This document shows, piece by piece, positions 25,601 to 30,829 of a DNA stretch of 64,000 nucleotides; position 1 is the stretch's first letter, and each line of letters begins with the position of its first letter. The DNA lies in the NCBI GenBank assembly GCA_012845835.1, contig JABAKD010000001.1:18947590-19011589 (forward strand), written 5' to 3'. Source of the stretch: Undaria pinnatifida. Its lineage: Eukaryota > Sar > Phaeophyceae > Laminariales > Alariaceae. A model generated the notes under the pieces. The model had not been told where the DNA came from and made no database searches. It saw nothing but the letters and a program-made list of their open reading frames with translations. Both the position numbers and the translations under genes were made by a program.

Positions 25601-26752
25601 GGTTTACGTATACAGTTTCCGTGTGCAGAACAAGGTTGAACGTCTCGTAGTCCTGTTGACCCTGGCATTAGCATGGGAGTCACCGACCTGTATCCTTCAC
25701 GAGGGAATAAACACCCCGTAACACTCGCGATCGAAGTATCATACGCAGCTTGCAAAGCTGAGTTTCGCTAAAAAAAAGCTGTTTGGTCGATCTCACAGCT
25801 GGAGTGTGTTTTATCTTCATCTCTTAAATAAAATAAAACAAATTAGTGCTTGGACAGCAGCATATAGCACTGCTGTCGTACGCTACAGGTTGATCACCGC
25901 GCATAAACTAAGTGTCGCTGTGATACAACGAGTGGGGGTCCCCCAATAAGGCGGTCGGAGTAATACGGTATGCCTCAATTAGGCCGTCTAAAATGCGTGG
26001 CACGACTGGGGAATAGCGCTCATAACACGGGGTGAATAAGGCGGCTTCCCTCAACAAGGCGGTCATATTGCTCTGGCATACCCTTATTAAGGGACCCCTA
26101 CTACTACTGTACGCCAACCGATACGTAGCTAACCAGCCCGACATCAGAGGGGTGGGCGAAGCACTCTGTGCGCGCTGTTGGTACGACACGCTCGGACATA
26201 CCTTGAGCTGAGCAGCTGCCAAAGACAACCGTATTGCGCTCAGCGCCGGCGGGGGAGCCATCCCAGCCCCGACGCCCTCCAGCATATTTGCCGCCCTTGC
26301 GAACTCCTTCGCAGCCTCTGTGTACTCCCCTGCCCTATGCAGCGCCGTAGCCTGCTCCTTGATACGCTGAGCGCTATCGGCCGGCGACGTAGTCGTTGTT
26401 GTGGTGGGTCGTTGACTCCCTCCCAATGTCGCAGCGTCGAAAGATCCTAGCGACCCTGCAGCTGCAGCGGCCTGAGGAGGAGCATGGAGCGGAACTCATG
26501 AGTATGGCTGTGGTAGATGCGGGGGGGGTGGGGTGCCAAGGGCACAGCGAGGTGGTCACGAGAGATCCGATAGCTGCTGCGTGCAACAGCAGGCAGCCAG
26601 CTGTGCGAACTGGATGAGGCACTGGTTGACACGTTGTGCTACTCATGTCTCATGTTTCGCGTCAAAGCTGGAGTTCTTACCTTTCCGCAGCACAGGCATA
26701 CCACCAGCGCGGCTGCTGCTAGCACGGAAGTATGGTGACGTCGTCGCACCAT
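4387..26752 (-). CDS. TPR protein with N-terminal signal/anchor and C-terminal TM segment (six exons)
   Basis: Assembled from six minus-strand exons: 26681-26752, 26202-26471, 18476-18679, 15893-16004, 14048-14412 and 4387-4656. All junctions are GT-AG and every phase matches (0, 0, 0, 1, 0), giving about 430 residues. The order is: hydrophobic N-terminus with an Arg-rich start (MVRRRHHTSVLAAAALVVCL), Ala/Thr-rich spacer, TPR helices from about residue 45 to 180 (GEYTEAAKEFARAA, LSLAAAQLK, KASYRRAMA, AYLSVKLSQ), a Gly/Met-rich linker, then a hydrophobic helix near the C-terminus. TPR domains bind partner proteins, often chaperone tails. The exact family is not recognised; C-terminally anchored TPR proteins of the OEP61 or FKBP8 kind are a loose parallel only. 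Whether the N-terminus is a cleaved signal, a plastid/ER leader or an anchor is open. Introns are 209, 7522, 2471, 1480 and 9391 bp and hold most of the repeats here. Confidence 0.8.
4890..5480 (-). repeat. Two relic copies of the exon 6 acceptor region
   Basis: About 150 bp around the true junction (4656/4657) recurs with its acceptor near 4916 and near 5373. Each has the CCGGxCxCTxxAxxTCGCT exon start and the upstream GGTATCCATATC-type block. The first keeps TTTCTCAG; the last has TATCAT where AG should be. Neither continues as an open exon. Confidence 0.75.
5085..5325 (+). mobile_element. fam1 element inserted between the relic junctions
   Basis: Runs from GGGTAGCGCTTTTTGGC through TTTCGGGACCTCTTAACCC, CAGGCCATGA and GGTATAGAGCTCCTCAAGCC to GTGTACCTCTACCGTA. 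It lies between two copies of the duplicated exon 6 junction. Confidence 0.75.
5600..5862 (-). mobile_element. fam1 element (inverted)
   Basis: Reverse-orientation member: CTTGAGGAGCT, CCATGGCCTGAG, GACGATTTTGGGTCATGGAG and the terminal CCTATCGTAGCACCCGTC are all present in the expected order for the minus strand. Confidence 0.75.
5863..6765. other. Unassigned intron sequence
   Basis: Lies inside the last TPR intron. Open frames of up to 98 codons occur on both strands but overlap one another and have no motif. No repeat family was recognised. Confidence 0.45.
6770..7110 (+). repeat. Direct repeat, two copies about 240 bp apart
   Basis: The segment with GACTTATTGTCTAGGA, GGGGATCGGGGATCGGGG, CAAGATTCATGTTCATACTG and GAGCGGTGGAACC near 6773 returns near 7012 with small changes. 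Confidence 0.75.
7380..7700. repeat. Short imperfect tandem units
   Basis: Units near 7525, 7586 and 7657 share a CGAACTTCCAAGCTG-type core followed by a ATAxCACGCxxGAT segment. A related AATTTTCCAAGCT occurs near 3076. No gene is evident. Confidence 0.45.
7795..8075 (+). mobile_element. fam1 element
   Basis: Begins ATGATAGAGGTAGCACTTTTTGGCC and ends AAGGTGCACCTCTATGGTA with a GCATGCGTC tail; the central GTTCATCGGGTAGCGCTTTT block is conserved. Confidence 0.8.
8150..8505. repeat. Interstitial telomeric repeat inside a pair of inverted repeats
   Basis: Positions about 8263-8306 hold an array of CCCTAA/CCCCAA units (TTAGGG type), about six in a row. It is enclosed by inverted arms of about 55 bp, at 8162-8217 and 8443-8497, that share TATTTGCAGGACGG, CCTGCAACGAATTCTTGC and GGGA. 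Inside the arms a second short inverted pair, ACTTTTATCCC and GGGCTAAAAGT, brackets the telomere tract. The arrangement looks like a TIR element carrying telomere repeats rather than a simple chromosome-fusion scar. Confidence 0.8.
8506..8920. other. Unassigned intron sequence
   Basis: A minus open frame of 139 codons (8433-8852) crosses this stretch, but it runs into the inverted repeat above, has no motif and no paired splice sites; it is not called. Confidence 0.4.
8925..9190 (+). mobile_element. fam1 element
   Basis: Carries GCACTTTTCGGCC, GAATGACGGGGCTCCTTAAC, CTAGGCCATGGGTTTGTTC, CAGCTCCTCAAGCAAGG and the terminal CTTACCTCTACTGGCCGTAG. A short inverted 3'-half copy follows at 9285-9375. 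Confidence 0.8.
9285..9375 (-). mobile_element. fam1 fragment (inverted)
   Basis: Only the outer part of the element remains: AATTCGGGGTTAACGAGGCC, GTCATTCAG, then GCCTCTATTGTAGCACGCGTC split around the border. Confidence 0.65.
9620..9760. repeat. ATCATCTT-type microsatellite
   Basis: About 140 bp of CATCTTATCAT units with a few point changes. Confidence 0.85.
9775..10310 (+). repeat. fam9 element with internal expanded microsatellites
   Basis: Shares with 32430-32800 and 37170-37520 the palindromic CACTCGCGCGAGTGACCCC, a GCAATGGxATxG/AGCTACGCT block, GTxCGAGTxxC and TCAAxxCCGCAGT followed by GGGGGTA. In this copy an 11-bp GTGCTCATTTA array (9848-9935) and an ATATG pentamer array (10067-10180) are inserted or expanded. 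Confidence 0.65.
10495..10965. repeat. Foldback element, arms about 115 bp
   Basis: The left arm (about 10495-10612; GGATATTGTTCTTTCCCC, CCGGTATCTA, CTCGCGGAGAGC) is inverted at about 10848-10965 (CTCTCCGCGAG, TAGATACCGGTCG, CAATATCCAGA). The spacer is about 235 bp and has no coding content. Confidence 0.8.
10970..11640. other. Unassigned; GATCGAGAT-rich sequence
   Basis: Repeated ATCGAGATCG motifs occur between 11008 and 11450. No exon or complete element is recognised. Confidence 0.4.
11645..12540 (+). repeat. Satellite-like tandem array, period roughly 95-115 bp
   Basis: Around eight divergent units each carry TGCCTGCxTGAGGAAGGAAC, CCCTCTGCTGGGAAA, a CTAxxxCxAAAA spacer and AAGGCATGCCTT. 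The palindromic GGCATGCC is kept in most units. Confidence 0.8.
12541..13390. repeat. Longer tandem units with an ACCAAC microsatellite
   Basis: The block GAACGGTT...GGGCAGTGAGGAACTGACG with TCCxAGGATTG occurs near 12712 and again near 13308; a partial unit starts near 12500. Between them, 13160-13262 is a CCAACA/CAACAA microsatellite, open as poly-Val/Gly on the minus strand by chance only. Confidence 0.7.
13495..13680 (-). mobile_element. fam1 element (inverted, short)
   Basis: Contains ACCCATGGCCTAGG, CACGGTTTGCGGTTATGGAG and ACCTCTATATCGTAGCACGCGTC halves in minus order. Confidence 0.7.
13860..14005 (-). repeat. fam6 dispersed repeat beside exon 5
   Basis: About 145 bp containing GCGCGCAGCAGTA, GTAGGATCAxGCTGCG, CGTCCCGT and GATCGTCAATTTTCGTC. 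It matches 51510-51665 in the last FCP1 intron. Here it starts about 40 nt beyond the donor of TPR exon 5. Confidence 0.75.
14048..14412 (-). CDS. TPR gene exon 5 (Gly/Met-rich region)
   Basis: 365 nt between a CTTCCTCAG acceptor and an AAG|GTGCGT donor. It encodes an Ala run, GGGMFDFLG, a long Gly-rich stretch with repeated GGMPGLMDMM and GGLMKMIMDG blocks, then DKKQMLKMAKKMSK. Met-rich amphipathic runs like these follow the TPRs in several co-chaperones. Its 3' splice site is the pyrimidine-rich end of a fam3 element. Confidence 0.8.
14413..14660 (-). mobile_element. fam3 element forming the 3' splice site of TPR exon 5
   Basis: Read on the minus strand it runs CACCCTTCATGCGACTCGCC, GAACACCTCACGG, GACAxTGxCTGCCTGG-like sequence, GGTGAAAACCCGA, GCTCCGTCCC, GACTATGGTCATAC, CATGCATGAAATGAGTAC and ends in a C/T tract plus CTTCCTCAG, the acceptor of exon 5. 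Relatives lie at 42150-42745, 49858-50138 and 52739-52960. Confidence 0.75.
14705..14960 (+). mobile_element. fam1 element split by a nested fam4 element
   Basis: GGTAGCCCTTTTTGGCC starts a fam1 copy whose TTTTCTGAATGACGGGGCTCC block is interrupted. The insert, about 14752-14930, begins AAGGCTTTTCAC, is full of GACCC units, and ends GACCCGTGAAAAGCCCT, inverted-end structure typical of fam4. Confidence 0.75.
15285..15855 (+). mobile_element. fam1 element carrying a nested fam2 element
   Basis: The fam1 ends are GTGGCACGATAGATATTTT and TGGTGCACTTCTAGCGTAG. From about 15520 to 15775 a fam2 element (GATC-rich, with CGTACGGCTCCCACCGGGTA and ending ATCTGTCCGAGTTG) interrupts it, so fam2 moved after fam1. 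Confidence 0.75.
15893..16004 (-). CDS. TPR gene exon 4 (linker)
   Basis: 112 nt, 37 codons plus one base, between an ATTGACCAG acceptor and a GAAG|GTACGC donor. It reads GAGGAGPAEGDPKAVG and then a helix-like LVALMEAGNWGDGRL. The leftover G joins CC of exon 5 to give Ala, the phase that makes exon 5 read in its long open frame. Support is phase plus codon character; there is no family motif. Confidence 0.7.
16205..16504. other. Unassigned intron sequence
   Basis: TAGCTCAGTGGT near 16212 resembles a tRNA A box, but there is no B box downstream and no cloverleaf. Nothing else is recognised. Confidence 0.4.
16505..16745 (+). mobile_element. fam2 GATC-rich TIR element
   Basis: Shows the family core CATCCCGTATCTGCCGTTGT, GATCGTACGGCTCCCACC, CGGTAACACGAGCTA and TACAGATCTTCCCTG and ends near GGTCCGAGGTGTG. 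Other copies are near 15520, 35128, 38843, 53575, 54760 and 55464. Confidence 0.75.
16746..17154. repeat. Mostly unassigned; three 20-bp tandem repeats
   Basis: ACGATCTCATACCAAATAAA is repeated three times between about 16911 and 16970. The rest has no recognised feature. Confidence 0.6.
17155..17530 (+). mobile_element. fam1 element with a tripled 5' end
   Basis: Three direct copies of GGACTCGTGCTACGATAGAG (period about 38 bp, 17166-17256) precede a full fam1 body that ends GGTGCACCTTTTCTACCGCA. The repeated unit is the element's own terminal repeat. Confidence 0.75.
17615..17885 (+). mobile_element. fam1 element
   Basis: Contains CATACGATAAAGGTAAG, GATGAAGCTCCTTAACCCC, CCTAGGCCGTGGGATTGTTC, and CAGACCTCCTCGAGTCAAC, ending in a degenerate AACCTTTACCCAAGCATGCG. 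Confidence 0.75.
18160..18475 (-). repeat. Tandem relic copies of the exon 3 donor
   Basis: Read on the minus strand, the border TCTCCGTGAAGCTGTCGCAG followed by GTTGGTGGAAT is repeated three more times in the intron (near 18430, 18325 and 18215) as TTTCCGTGAAAGCGTCTCAG-type versions, each with GGTGGAA and a TTTATGAAGCGTAxCATCGGC-like spacer. The period is about 100 bp. The coding frame is not maintained. Confidence 0.8.
18476..18679 (-). CDS. TPR gene exon 3 (second and third TPR)
   Basis: 68 codons between a TATAACTAG acceptor and a CAG|GTTGGT donor. It starts SGDLRGAEATCSQLL, completing the helix begun by AAAQLK in exon 2, then KASYRRAMARQRQ, the conserved KAxYRRA motif at the start of a TPR, then AQKAYRDAYLSVKLSQ. 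It was found by translating the minus strand directly because the frame is short. Four tandem copies of its 3' border follow in the intron. Confidence 0.85.
18700..19480. other. Unassigned intron sequence
   Basis: Inside the long intron between TPR exons 2 and 3. Open frames up to 167 codons on the plus strand (18652-19155) are antisense to exon 3 at their start and have no motif. No repeat is recognised. Confidence 0.4.
19485..19670 (+). mobile_element. fam4 GGGTC-rich element
   Basis: Built of CGGGTCGGGTCAGGTC-type units with spacers such as TCAAATTTCACGGG, ending GACCCGTGAAAGCCCTGG. Confidence 0.65.
19680..22490. other. Unassigned intron sequence with short repeats
   Basis: Holds a TA dinucleotide run (20054-20073), a famE fragment (20155-20200; CTCACAGCTGAAGTTTATTTT), and a 21500-21600 block with repeated and inverted CCAGAAATxA/TGATTTCTGG. 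Open frames up to 135 codons (22067-22474 minus) have no motif. No RNA gene is seen. Confidence 0.4.
22500..22690 (+). repeat. famE dispersed repeat
   Basis: Carries TTTGTCCCCCTCAAAAAC, CACCCTGTTGACCCTGG, GAGTCGCCGACCTATATCC and GCGATCGGAGTATCACACAC in the family order. Confidence 0.7.
23161..24290 (+). pseudogene. Non-LTR reverse transcriptase, C-terminal half, broken
   Basis: The start reads GQGFRQGCVLAPLMFNLFF, the RQGCxLxPxLF motif of RT domain 4, and LYADDAGIVSRS supplies the YADD catalytic box about 75 residues later, with a Lys/Glu-rich insert between. After KTEFMCL comes the RT-to-C-terminal linker. The frame is broken three times: an in-frame TAA at 23677, a frameshift near 23938 (copy 2 has about 8 more bases) and a TGA at 24141. 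The element would once have copied its own RNA into DNA. Upstream RT domains and an endonuclease are missing. Confidence 0.85.
24296..24590 (+). repeat. GGGGGA/GGGGAGG array in the LINE 3' UTR
   Basis: Nearly 300 bp of almost pure purine with G-runs of 4-18, directly after the RT reading frame. A shorter version lies at the same place in copy 2 (59338-59455). It is strongly prone to G-quadruplex or triplex structure. Long Pro-rich and Gly-rich open frames here are artefacts. Confidence 0.85.
25301..25574. other. Unassigned sequence after LINE copy 1
   Basis: No repeat or exon recognised. Confidence 0.4.
25575..25815 (+). repeat. famE dispersed repeat
   Basis: Contains TTTTGTCCCCCCCAATG, CCTGTTGACCCTGGCATTAG, GAGTCACCGACCTGTATCC, GCGATCGAAGTATCATACGC and CTCACAGCTGGAGTGTG. 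Confidence 0.7.
25816..26201. other. Intron 5' part after TPR exon 2
   Basis: Several AATAAGGCGGTC/CAACAAGGCGGTC motifs recur between 25947 and 26068. No exon is seen. Confidence 0.4.
26202..26471 (-). CDS. TPR gene exon 2 (first TPR helices)
   Basis: 90 codons between a CTCCTCAG acceptor and an AAG|GTATGT donor. After an Ala-rich and Thr-rich spacer comes AQRIKEQATALHRAGEYTEA followed by AAKEFARAANMLEG, the classic A/B helix pair of a TPR, then IRLSLAAAQLK, the start of the next repeat. It joins in frame to exon 3. Confidence 0.85.
26681..26752 (-). CDS. TPR gene exon 1 (signal/anchor)
   Basis: Encodes 24 residues from ATG at 26752 to a GGAAAG|GTAAGA donor. The basic start followed by LAAAALVVCLCC is typical of a signal peptide or signal anchor. 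An in-frame upstream ATG at 26851 would add 33 residues, but that stretch overlaps a locally duplicated block (26825-26940), so the inner ATG is preferred. Phase 0 fits exon 2 across a 209-bp intron. Confidence 0.65.
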
Positions 26753-28070
26753 GGTAGAAGGGCTGAGTCCACGTGGAAGTAAACGCAGCGCCTTTTGCTC
26801 TGCCTCTGTCCGACTTTGAAATCTCATAGGTTTCAATATAATGGGTGCCATGCTTTATAAGGGGAAAGGGACACAAAAATCTACAAGGAAAAGGTTTCAA
26901 CATCATGGTTGCCATGTTTAGAGAGGAAAAATATCGAAATAATCCCGAAATGTGCTTCAAAATGGTTAGCCTCACAGCTGAACACTGGAACGAGGGCTTT
27001 TACCGCCAGAAGAGAAGCAGCACCATGACCATGCGACGCCCGAAGAAAATGGCCCGTCCAACGGGTGTCTCCTCGTCGGCTAGTAGGCTTGGTCCTGGGA
27101 TGGAGACAGTTGAACTCAGGTTTTTGCCTGAGGGGGGCTGGTTGGAAGGAGATGCAGGTCACGGAAAAGGCGTCAAAGCTCCTGTAACACCTTGGGTAAT
27201 TTCATGGGAGGTCGGGGCAGGAGCCTCGGTAGACCGTGGACTAAGGCTGGCCAGGCTGAAATGTACTGGTACGGGGGCAGGCAAGGGTGTGGGTGCTACC
27301 GCAGAGCAGTCCATTATCGGTGAGAAATTGTATCCTCGGATCTGAAATATGTGCTCTCTTCCTCTACGTAAACAGCAGTGTTACGTAGACTTAAACAGGA
27401 ACAAGTCCAAGCGAAAGGCCATATCATAACCTTCCTGTGGTACTACTGCTACTTGCGTGCAGCTGTTCTGCCTGGTACAGGCAGTACGCTATCATAGCTC
27501 CAACTGCTGTAAAAGAGTACTGAGAGTACGAAAACATGAGCTGCTGTAGCTGTGTATGTGATTCTTAAAACAACGGTCTAGAGTACCTGCTCACACTATT
27601 GGCTTGACAAGTTGGCGCGCCCTTTGCTTGATGATGTCTGCTCGGCTGCGCTACATATCATACCTTTTGCGGTGGTGTTGGTGTTCGGTGGGTACAGTTT
27701 CCGCTACCACAGCAGTGCTTGTGCGACGAAACCATTCATTGGTCAACTACGTTCTCTGGAAGCGAGTTCTTCGTACATAGTGGAAGTGAACCCGGAGTAC
27801 CTATCGTATCTCGCGCCGAGTCGGGCTTCTGTTTGTGACAACGGTACCATTGATATTGGTCTACGGATTTTTTGTTTGCCTTTTGTTAGGCAGTATTGGT
27901 GTCTGTGGATGATCCTTTTTCAATTTTCGTACGAGTACTGATATAATAGTTCGAGATGTTTCATTGGTCAACACACGTACCTACTCAACACGCTTCTGCA
28001 CCGTGCACCGTGCTCCCTCTTAGACCGTTGACCGTTGCAAATGGCAAGCCGATATGTATTAATAGTGAAA
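26753..28070. other. Upstream region of the TPR gene, no gene recognised
   Basis: Should hold the TPR promoter and 5' UTR on the minus strand. A duplicated block, AGGTTTCAATATAATGGGTG versus AGGTTTCAACATCATGGTTG, lies at 26828-26915. Plus-strand open frames of 166 and 109 codons (26845-27345, 27612-27941) have no motif and are not called. No TATA-like element can be assigned with confidence. Confidence 0.4.
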
Positions 28071-28077
28071 AGGTTTA

Positions 28078-29124
28078 ACTTCCGAAGATACCAGCCAAAC
28101 TTTGCCTGGGATTGTTTTCTATGGGCCCGATTTTTTTATTTGTTTTCGGACTTTTCAAGTTTCCGAAATACGACCAGGAGAACAGAGACAGTGGGGCCCT
28201 GAGAGACCTATGACAGTGGTAAGCCGATAGTTTGGCCTAAAAGTTTGCAAAGTTTTTTGGGGGGTTATGTGCTGAAAGATTCCGGGTAACGTCGCTATGG
28301 GGAAAATATGACTAAAATGTTTTTCTGGCTCGTTTTTTGGTCATGCGGCCCAACAGGTCAATTTGTCTATTTTTCATCAGGCCTTGACCAACACTGCCCA
28401 CCAAACACGATTGACTTTCGATTTCGAGATAGAGACAACCCATGGTCATTCCTCTCCGTTCCGGACAAGGCCACATGAGTGTAGGTGACAGCGCTGAAGA
28501 GTTCGTCTCGATCCATGCCCTACCTAGGGCGTGAGAGATCGCTTGTGTCGTCCTGTGGTCTTCCGTCACACCCTCTGGAAATCCTGTTTTTCGCCCGTTG
28601 GGAGACGATAGAGATTTTGTCCCAGTTTTGTACACACCAGCCGCCAAATGTGTTTTCAACAGAAGCCTGATCGGCGCCCGCCACAAGTCACCGGCCGTAG
28701 AGTGAGCGCTATACACCAAGGGGGGGTCGGAGCCCATAACGAGCTCGCCACGTTCAGAGTTCACGGCGCTGTCGTTGATTTCGTCGAACGAGGTGTGTGA
28801 GGAACACGAAATTTGCGCAGCGTCAAATCCAAGATCTGCATGAGAAATTCTCAGGCCGATGTTTGCCAAGATCGCCGCGAGAAATCATTTTTTCCCGGAA
28901 TTCTGGAAAGTTCAAAAAATAATTATACCTAATTGGGTCCATAGGCGACCGTTCAGGCAAAAAGTTTGGCTGGGATCTTCGGGAATTTCAAGCTCTTGGC
29001 CTTCCGTTGTCACCGGTCTGACACCGATGACAAGGGAAAGCCGATAGTTTGGCCAAAAAGTAAGAAAAAAGTAATGGGGTTATTTCCTTAAATATTCCGG
29101 GTAACGTCGCTATGTGAAAAACAC
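28078..29124. mobile_element. Element with inverted arms and a 185-codon frame (copy A)
   Basis: Outer segments at about 28078-28170 and 28895-29000 are inverted relatives (CCAGCCAAACTTTGCC versus CAAAAAGTTTGGCTGGGATC). A direct repeat, AAGCCGATAGTTTGGCC through CCGGGTAACGTCGCTATG, lies at about 28212-28300 and 29037-29120. Between them is a minus-strand open frame (next entry) that is shared with the foldback pair at 30830-32100. Confidence 0.65.
28312..28869 (-). CDS. Repeat-encoded hypothetical protein, intact copy
   Basis: An uninterrupted minus-strand frame ends in TAG at 28312; the annotated start is not an ATG, so the true start is unclear. Recognisable blocks are HTSFDEINDSAVNSERGELV, MGSDPPLVYSAHS, LLLKTHLAAG, TEDHRTTQAISHALGRAW and LMKNRQIDLLGRMTKKRARK, with a basic C-terminus. 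The same blocks recur, broken, in copies B (minus, 30740-31406) and C (plus, 31560-31925). Conservation of the amino-acid blocks across three copies suggests a former element-encoded protein. I recognise no family and assign no function. Confidence 0.4.
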   Translation of the reverse strand: MANIGLRISHADLGFDAAQISCSSHTSFDEINDSAVNSERGELVMGSDPPLVYSAHSTAGDLWRAPIRLLLKTHLAAGVYKTGTKSLSSPNGRKTGFPEGVTEDHRTTQAISHALGRAWIETNSSALSPTLMWPCPERRGMTMGCLYLEIESQSCLVGSVGQGLMKNRQIDLLGRMTKKRARKTF

Positions 29125-29126
29125 CA

Positions 29127-29470
29127 GGGCTTTTCACGGGTCATGACCCGACCCGCGGCTCGGGTCAGGGGGTTTCAAAATCCCACGGGTCGGGTCGGGT
29201 CGGGTCAATAGGTTTTAGAACGTCACGGGTCGAATCGGGTTGGGTCAAGAGGTTTCAAAATCTCGTGGGTCGGGTCGGGTCGGGTCAATAGGCTTCAAAA
29301 TCTTGCGGGTCTGGTCGGGTCGGGTCGGGTCGGGTCAAAAGGTTTTCAAAACCTCGCGGGTCAGGTCAGGTCATGACCCGCGAAATACGGGTCACTCGCG
29401 GATTAAGCCATCTTGACCCGCGAGTTGTTTTCGGCTGATCCGCGGGTCAAACCCGCGGATCCGCCTTTTT
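29127..29470 (+). mobile_element. fam4 GGGTC-rich element
   Basis: Starts AGGGCTTTTCACGGGTC and consists of five or six spaced units, each of repeated GGGTC followed by AATAGGTTTTAGAA-like or CAAAATC spacers. Its far end is a pair of GATCCGCGGGTC segments rather than the usual terminal repeat. Confidence 0.7.
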
Positions 29471-29689
29471 CAAACTCTGAGGGCCTTTGTCGTGCAGGCG
29501 TCCCGCGGATCGGACCCGCGGATCCGTAAGTAATACAAAACTCACCGCTTCCTGCCTCTCTCGTGCCGATGCTCCGATCATGTCATCACAGCGTGTAGAA
29601 CAATCACCAGGCACTAGCTACTCGTACCAAGACATACAGCAGTGTGACGCGAATCCCCTGCCGGATGAAGCCGTAGCAGGTATCATATA

Positions 29690-30185
29690 TTTGATCGTAC
29701 TACTAGTACGAAATGTGACCAAACGTAACAAGGCAAGGGCAGTCGTCGTCGAAGCAGCAGCAGCAGCAGCAGCAGCACTGGCAGCAGCAAGCACCAGCAC
29801 CAGACCCCGGATCCTCGCGGATCGCAGCCCCTGCTGACAGATCCACCGCCCCAGTTGTGGGCTTGCTGCCGGAGGCAGCTCAGCTAGGCTGCTTGCCGGG
29901 GCCGCAGACTGCATAGTAGATAGACACAGCAGTAGCTACGTAGCTCCAGAATTATCATGCCAGTACAAGATGTGACCAATTGTAAAAAATCAAGAGCAGT
30001 CGTCGTCGAAGCAGCAGCAGCAGGAGCAACACAGCAGCAGCAGCACTGGCAGCAGCAAGCACCAGCATCAGACAACGATTCCTCGCGGATCGCAGACCCT
30101 GCTGACAGATCCACCGCCCCAGTTGTGGGCTTGCTGCCGGAGGCGGCCCAGCTAGGCTGCTTGCCGGGGCCGAAGACTGCATAGA
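29690..30185 (+). repeat. Tandem duplication of a CAG-rich segment
   Basis: A roughly 230-bp segment (ATGTGACCAAxxGTAA, AGTCGTCGTCGAAGCAGCAG, TGACAGATCCACCGCCCCAG, GCTTGCCGGGGCC) occurs at about 29714-29915 and 29972-30182. CAG runs differ in length, so the open frames do not match between copies. This argues against a conserved coding exon. Confidence 0.7.
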
Positions 30186-30449
30186 TAACTAGGTCGTTCG
30201 TCGGATCGCTCGTCGGGTGGACCCGGTGGTCTAGCGCTACGGGCGTGGCTAATTGCCCATGCGTGGGTCGCGATCTCTTTCTCATTTTTCGCGCGCACAC
30301 CACATAATAATGCTGCAAGCAATGCTGGTAAAAAAGACAGAGAGCACGATATCCTGGGAAAAGTACGAGGGACCAAGGACAAACCAACCGACCAAGGTAC
30401 GTGTCCAGACATGTTTGACCCGTGCCTTTTCGACTTTGACCCGTGAGAT

Positions 30450-30585
30450 CCGACCTATATCCTTAATGAGGACACACAACTCGTAATACGCGCGATCGGA
30501 GTATCACACACAGCTTGCAAAGCTGAGTTTCGACAAAATCTTCGATCTCACAGCTGGAGTGTATTTTCATTTTTTTATAATATAT
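30450..30585 (+). repeat. famE dispersed repeat (3' part)
   Basis: GACCTATATCCTTAATGAGG through CACAGCTGGAGTGTATTTTC, flanked on both sides by fam4 sequence, so it may be nested within a larger fam4 element (29127-30805). Confidence 0.7.
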
Positions 30586-30589
30586 CACG

Positions 30590-30805
30590 GGTCTAGTCGA
30601 CCCGATCCGCATGAAACCCGCACCTCACGGGTCACTCGAAGTGTGTCGGGTAGGGTCGGGGGTCGGGTCGGGTCAACAGGCTTTCAAAATCTCGCGGGTC
30701 GGGTCGGGTCAACAGGCTTTCAAAATCTCACGGGTCGGGTCAGCTGATCCGACCCGACCCGACCCGACCCGCGAGGTTTGACCTGACCCGTGAAAAGCCC
30801 TGGAA
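30590..30805 (-). mobile_element. fam4 GGGTC-rich element
   Basis: Contains repeated GGGTCGGGTC with AACAGGCTTTCAAAATCTCG spacers, and ends GACCCGTGAAAAGCCCTGG, the inverted partner of the end at 29133. Confidence 0.7.
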
Positions 30806-30829
30806 AAAACGATTATTCGTAACTTTTTT

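Noticed and set aside
27612-27941. 109-codon plus frame with hydrophobic stretches between the two genes
   Set aside because: Starts at a non-ATG codon, has no recognisable domain and no matching splice sites to FCP1.
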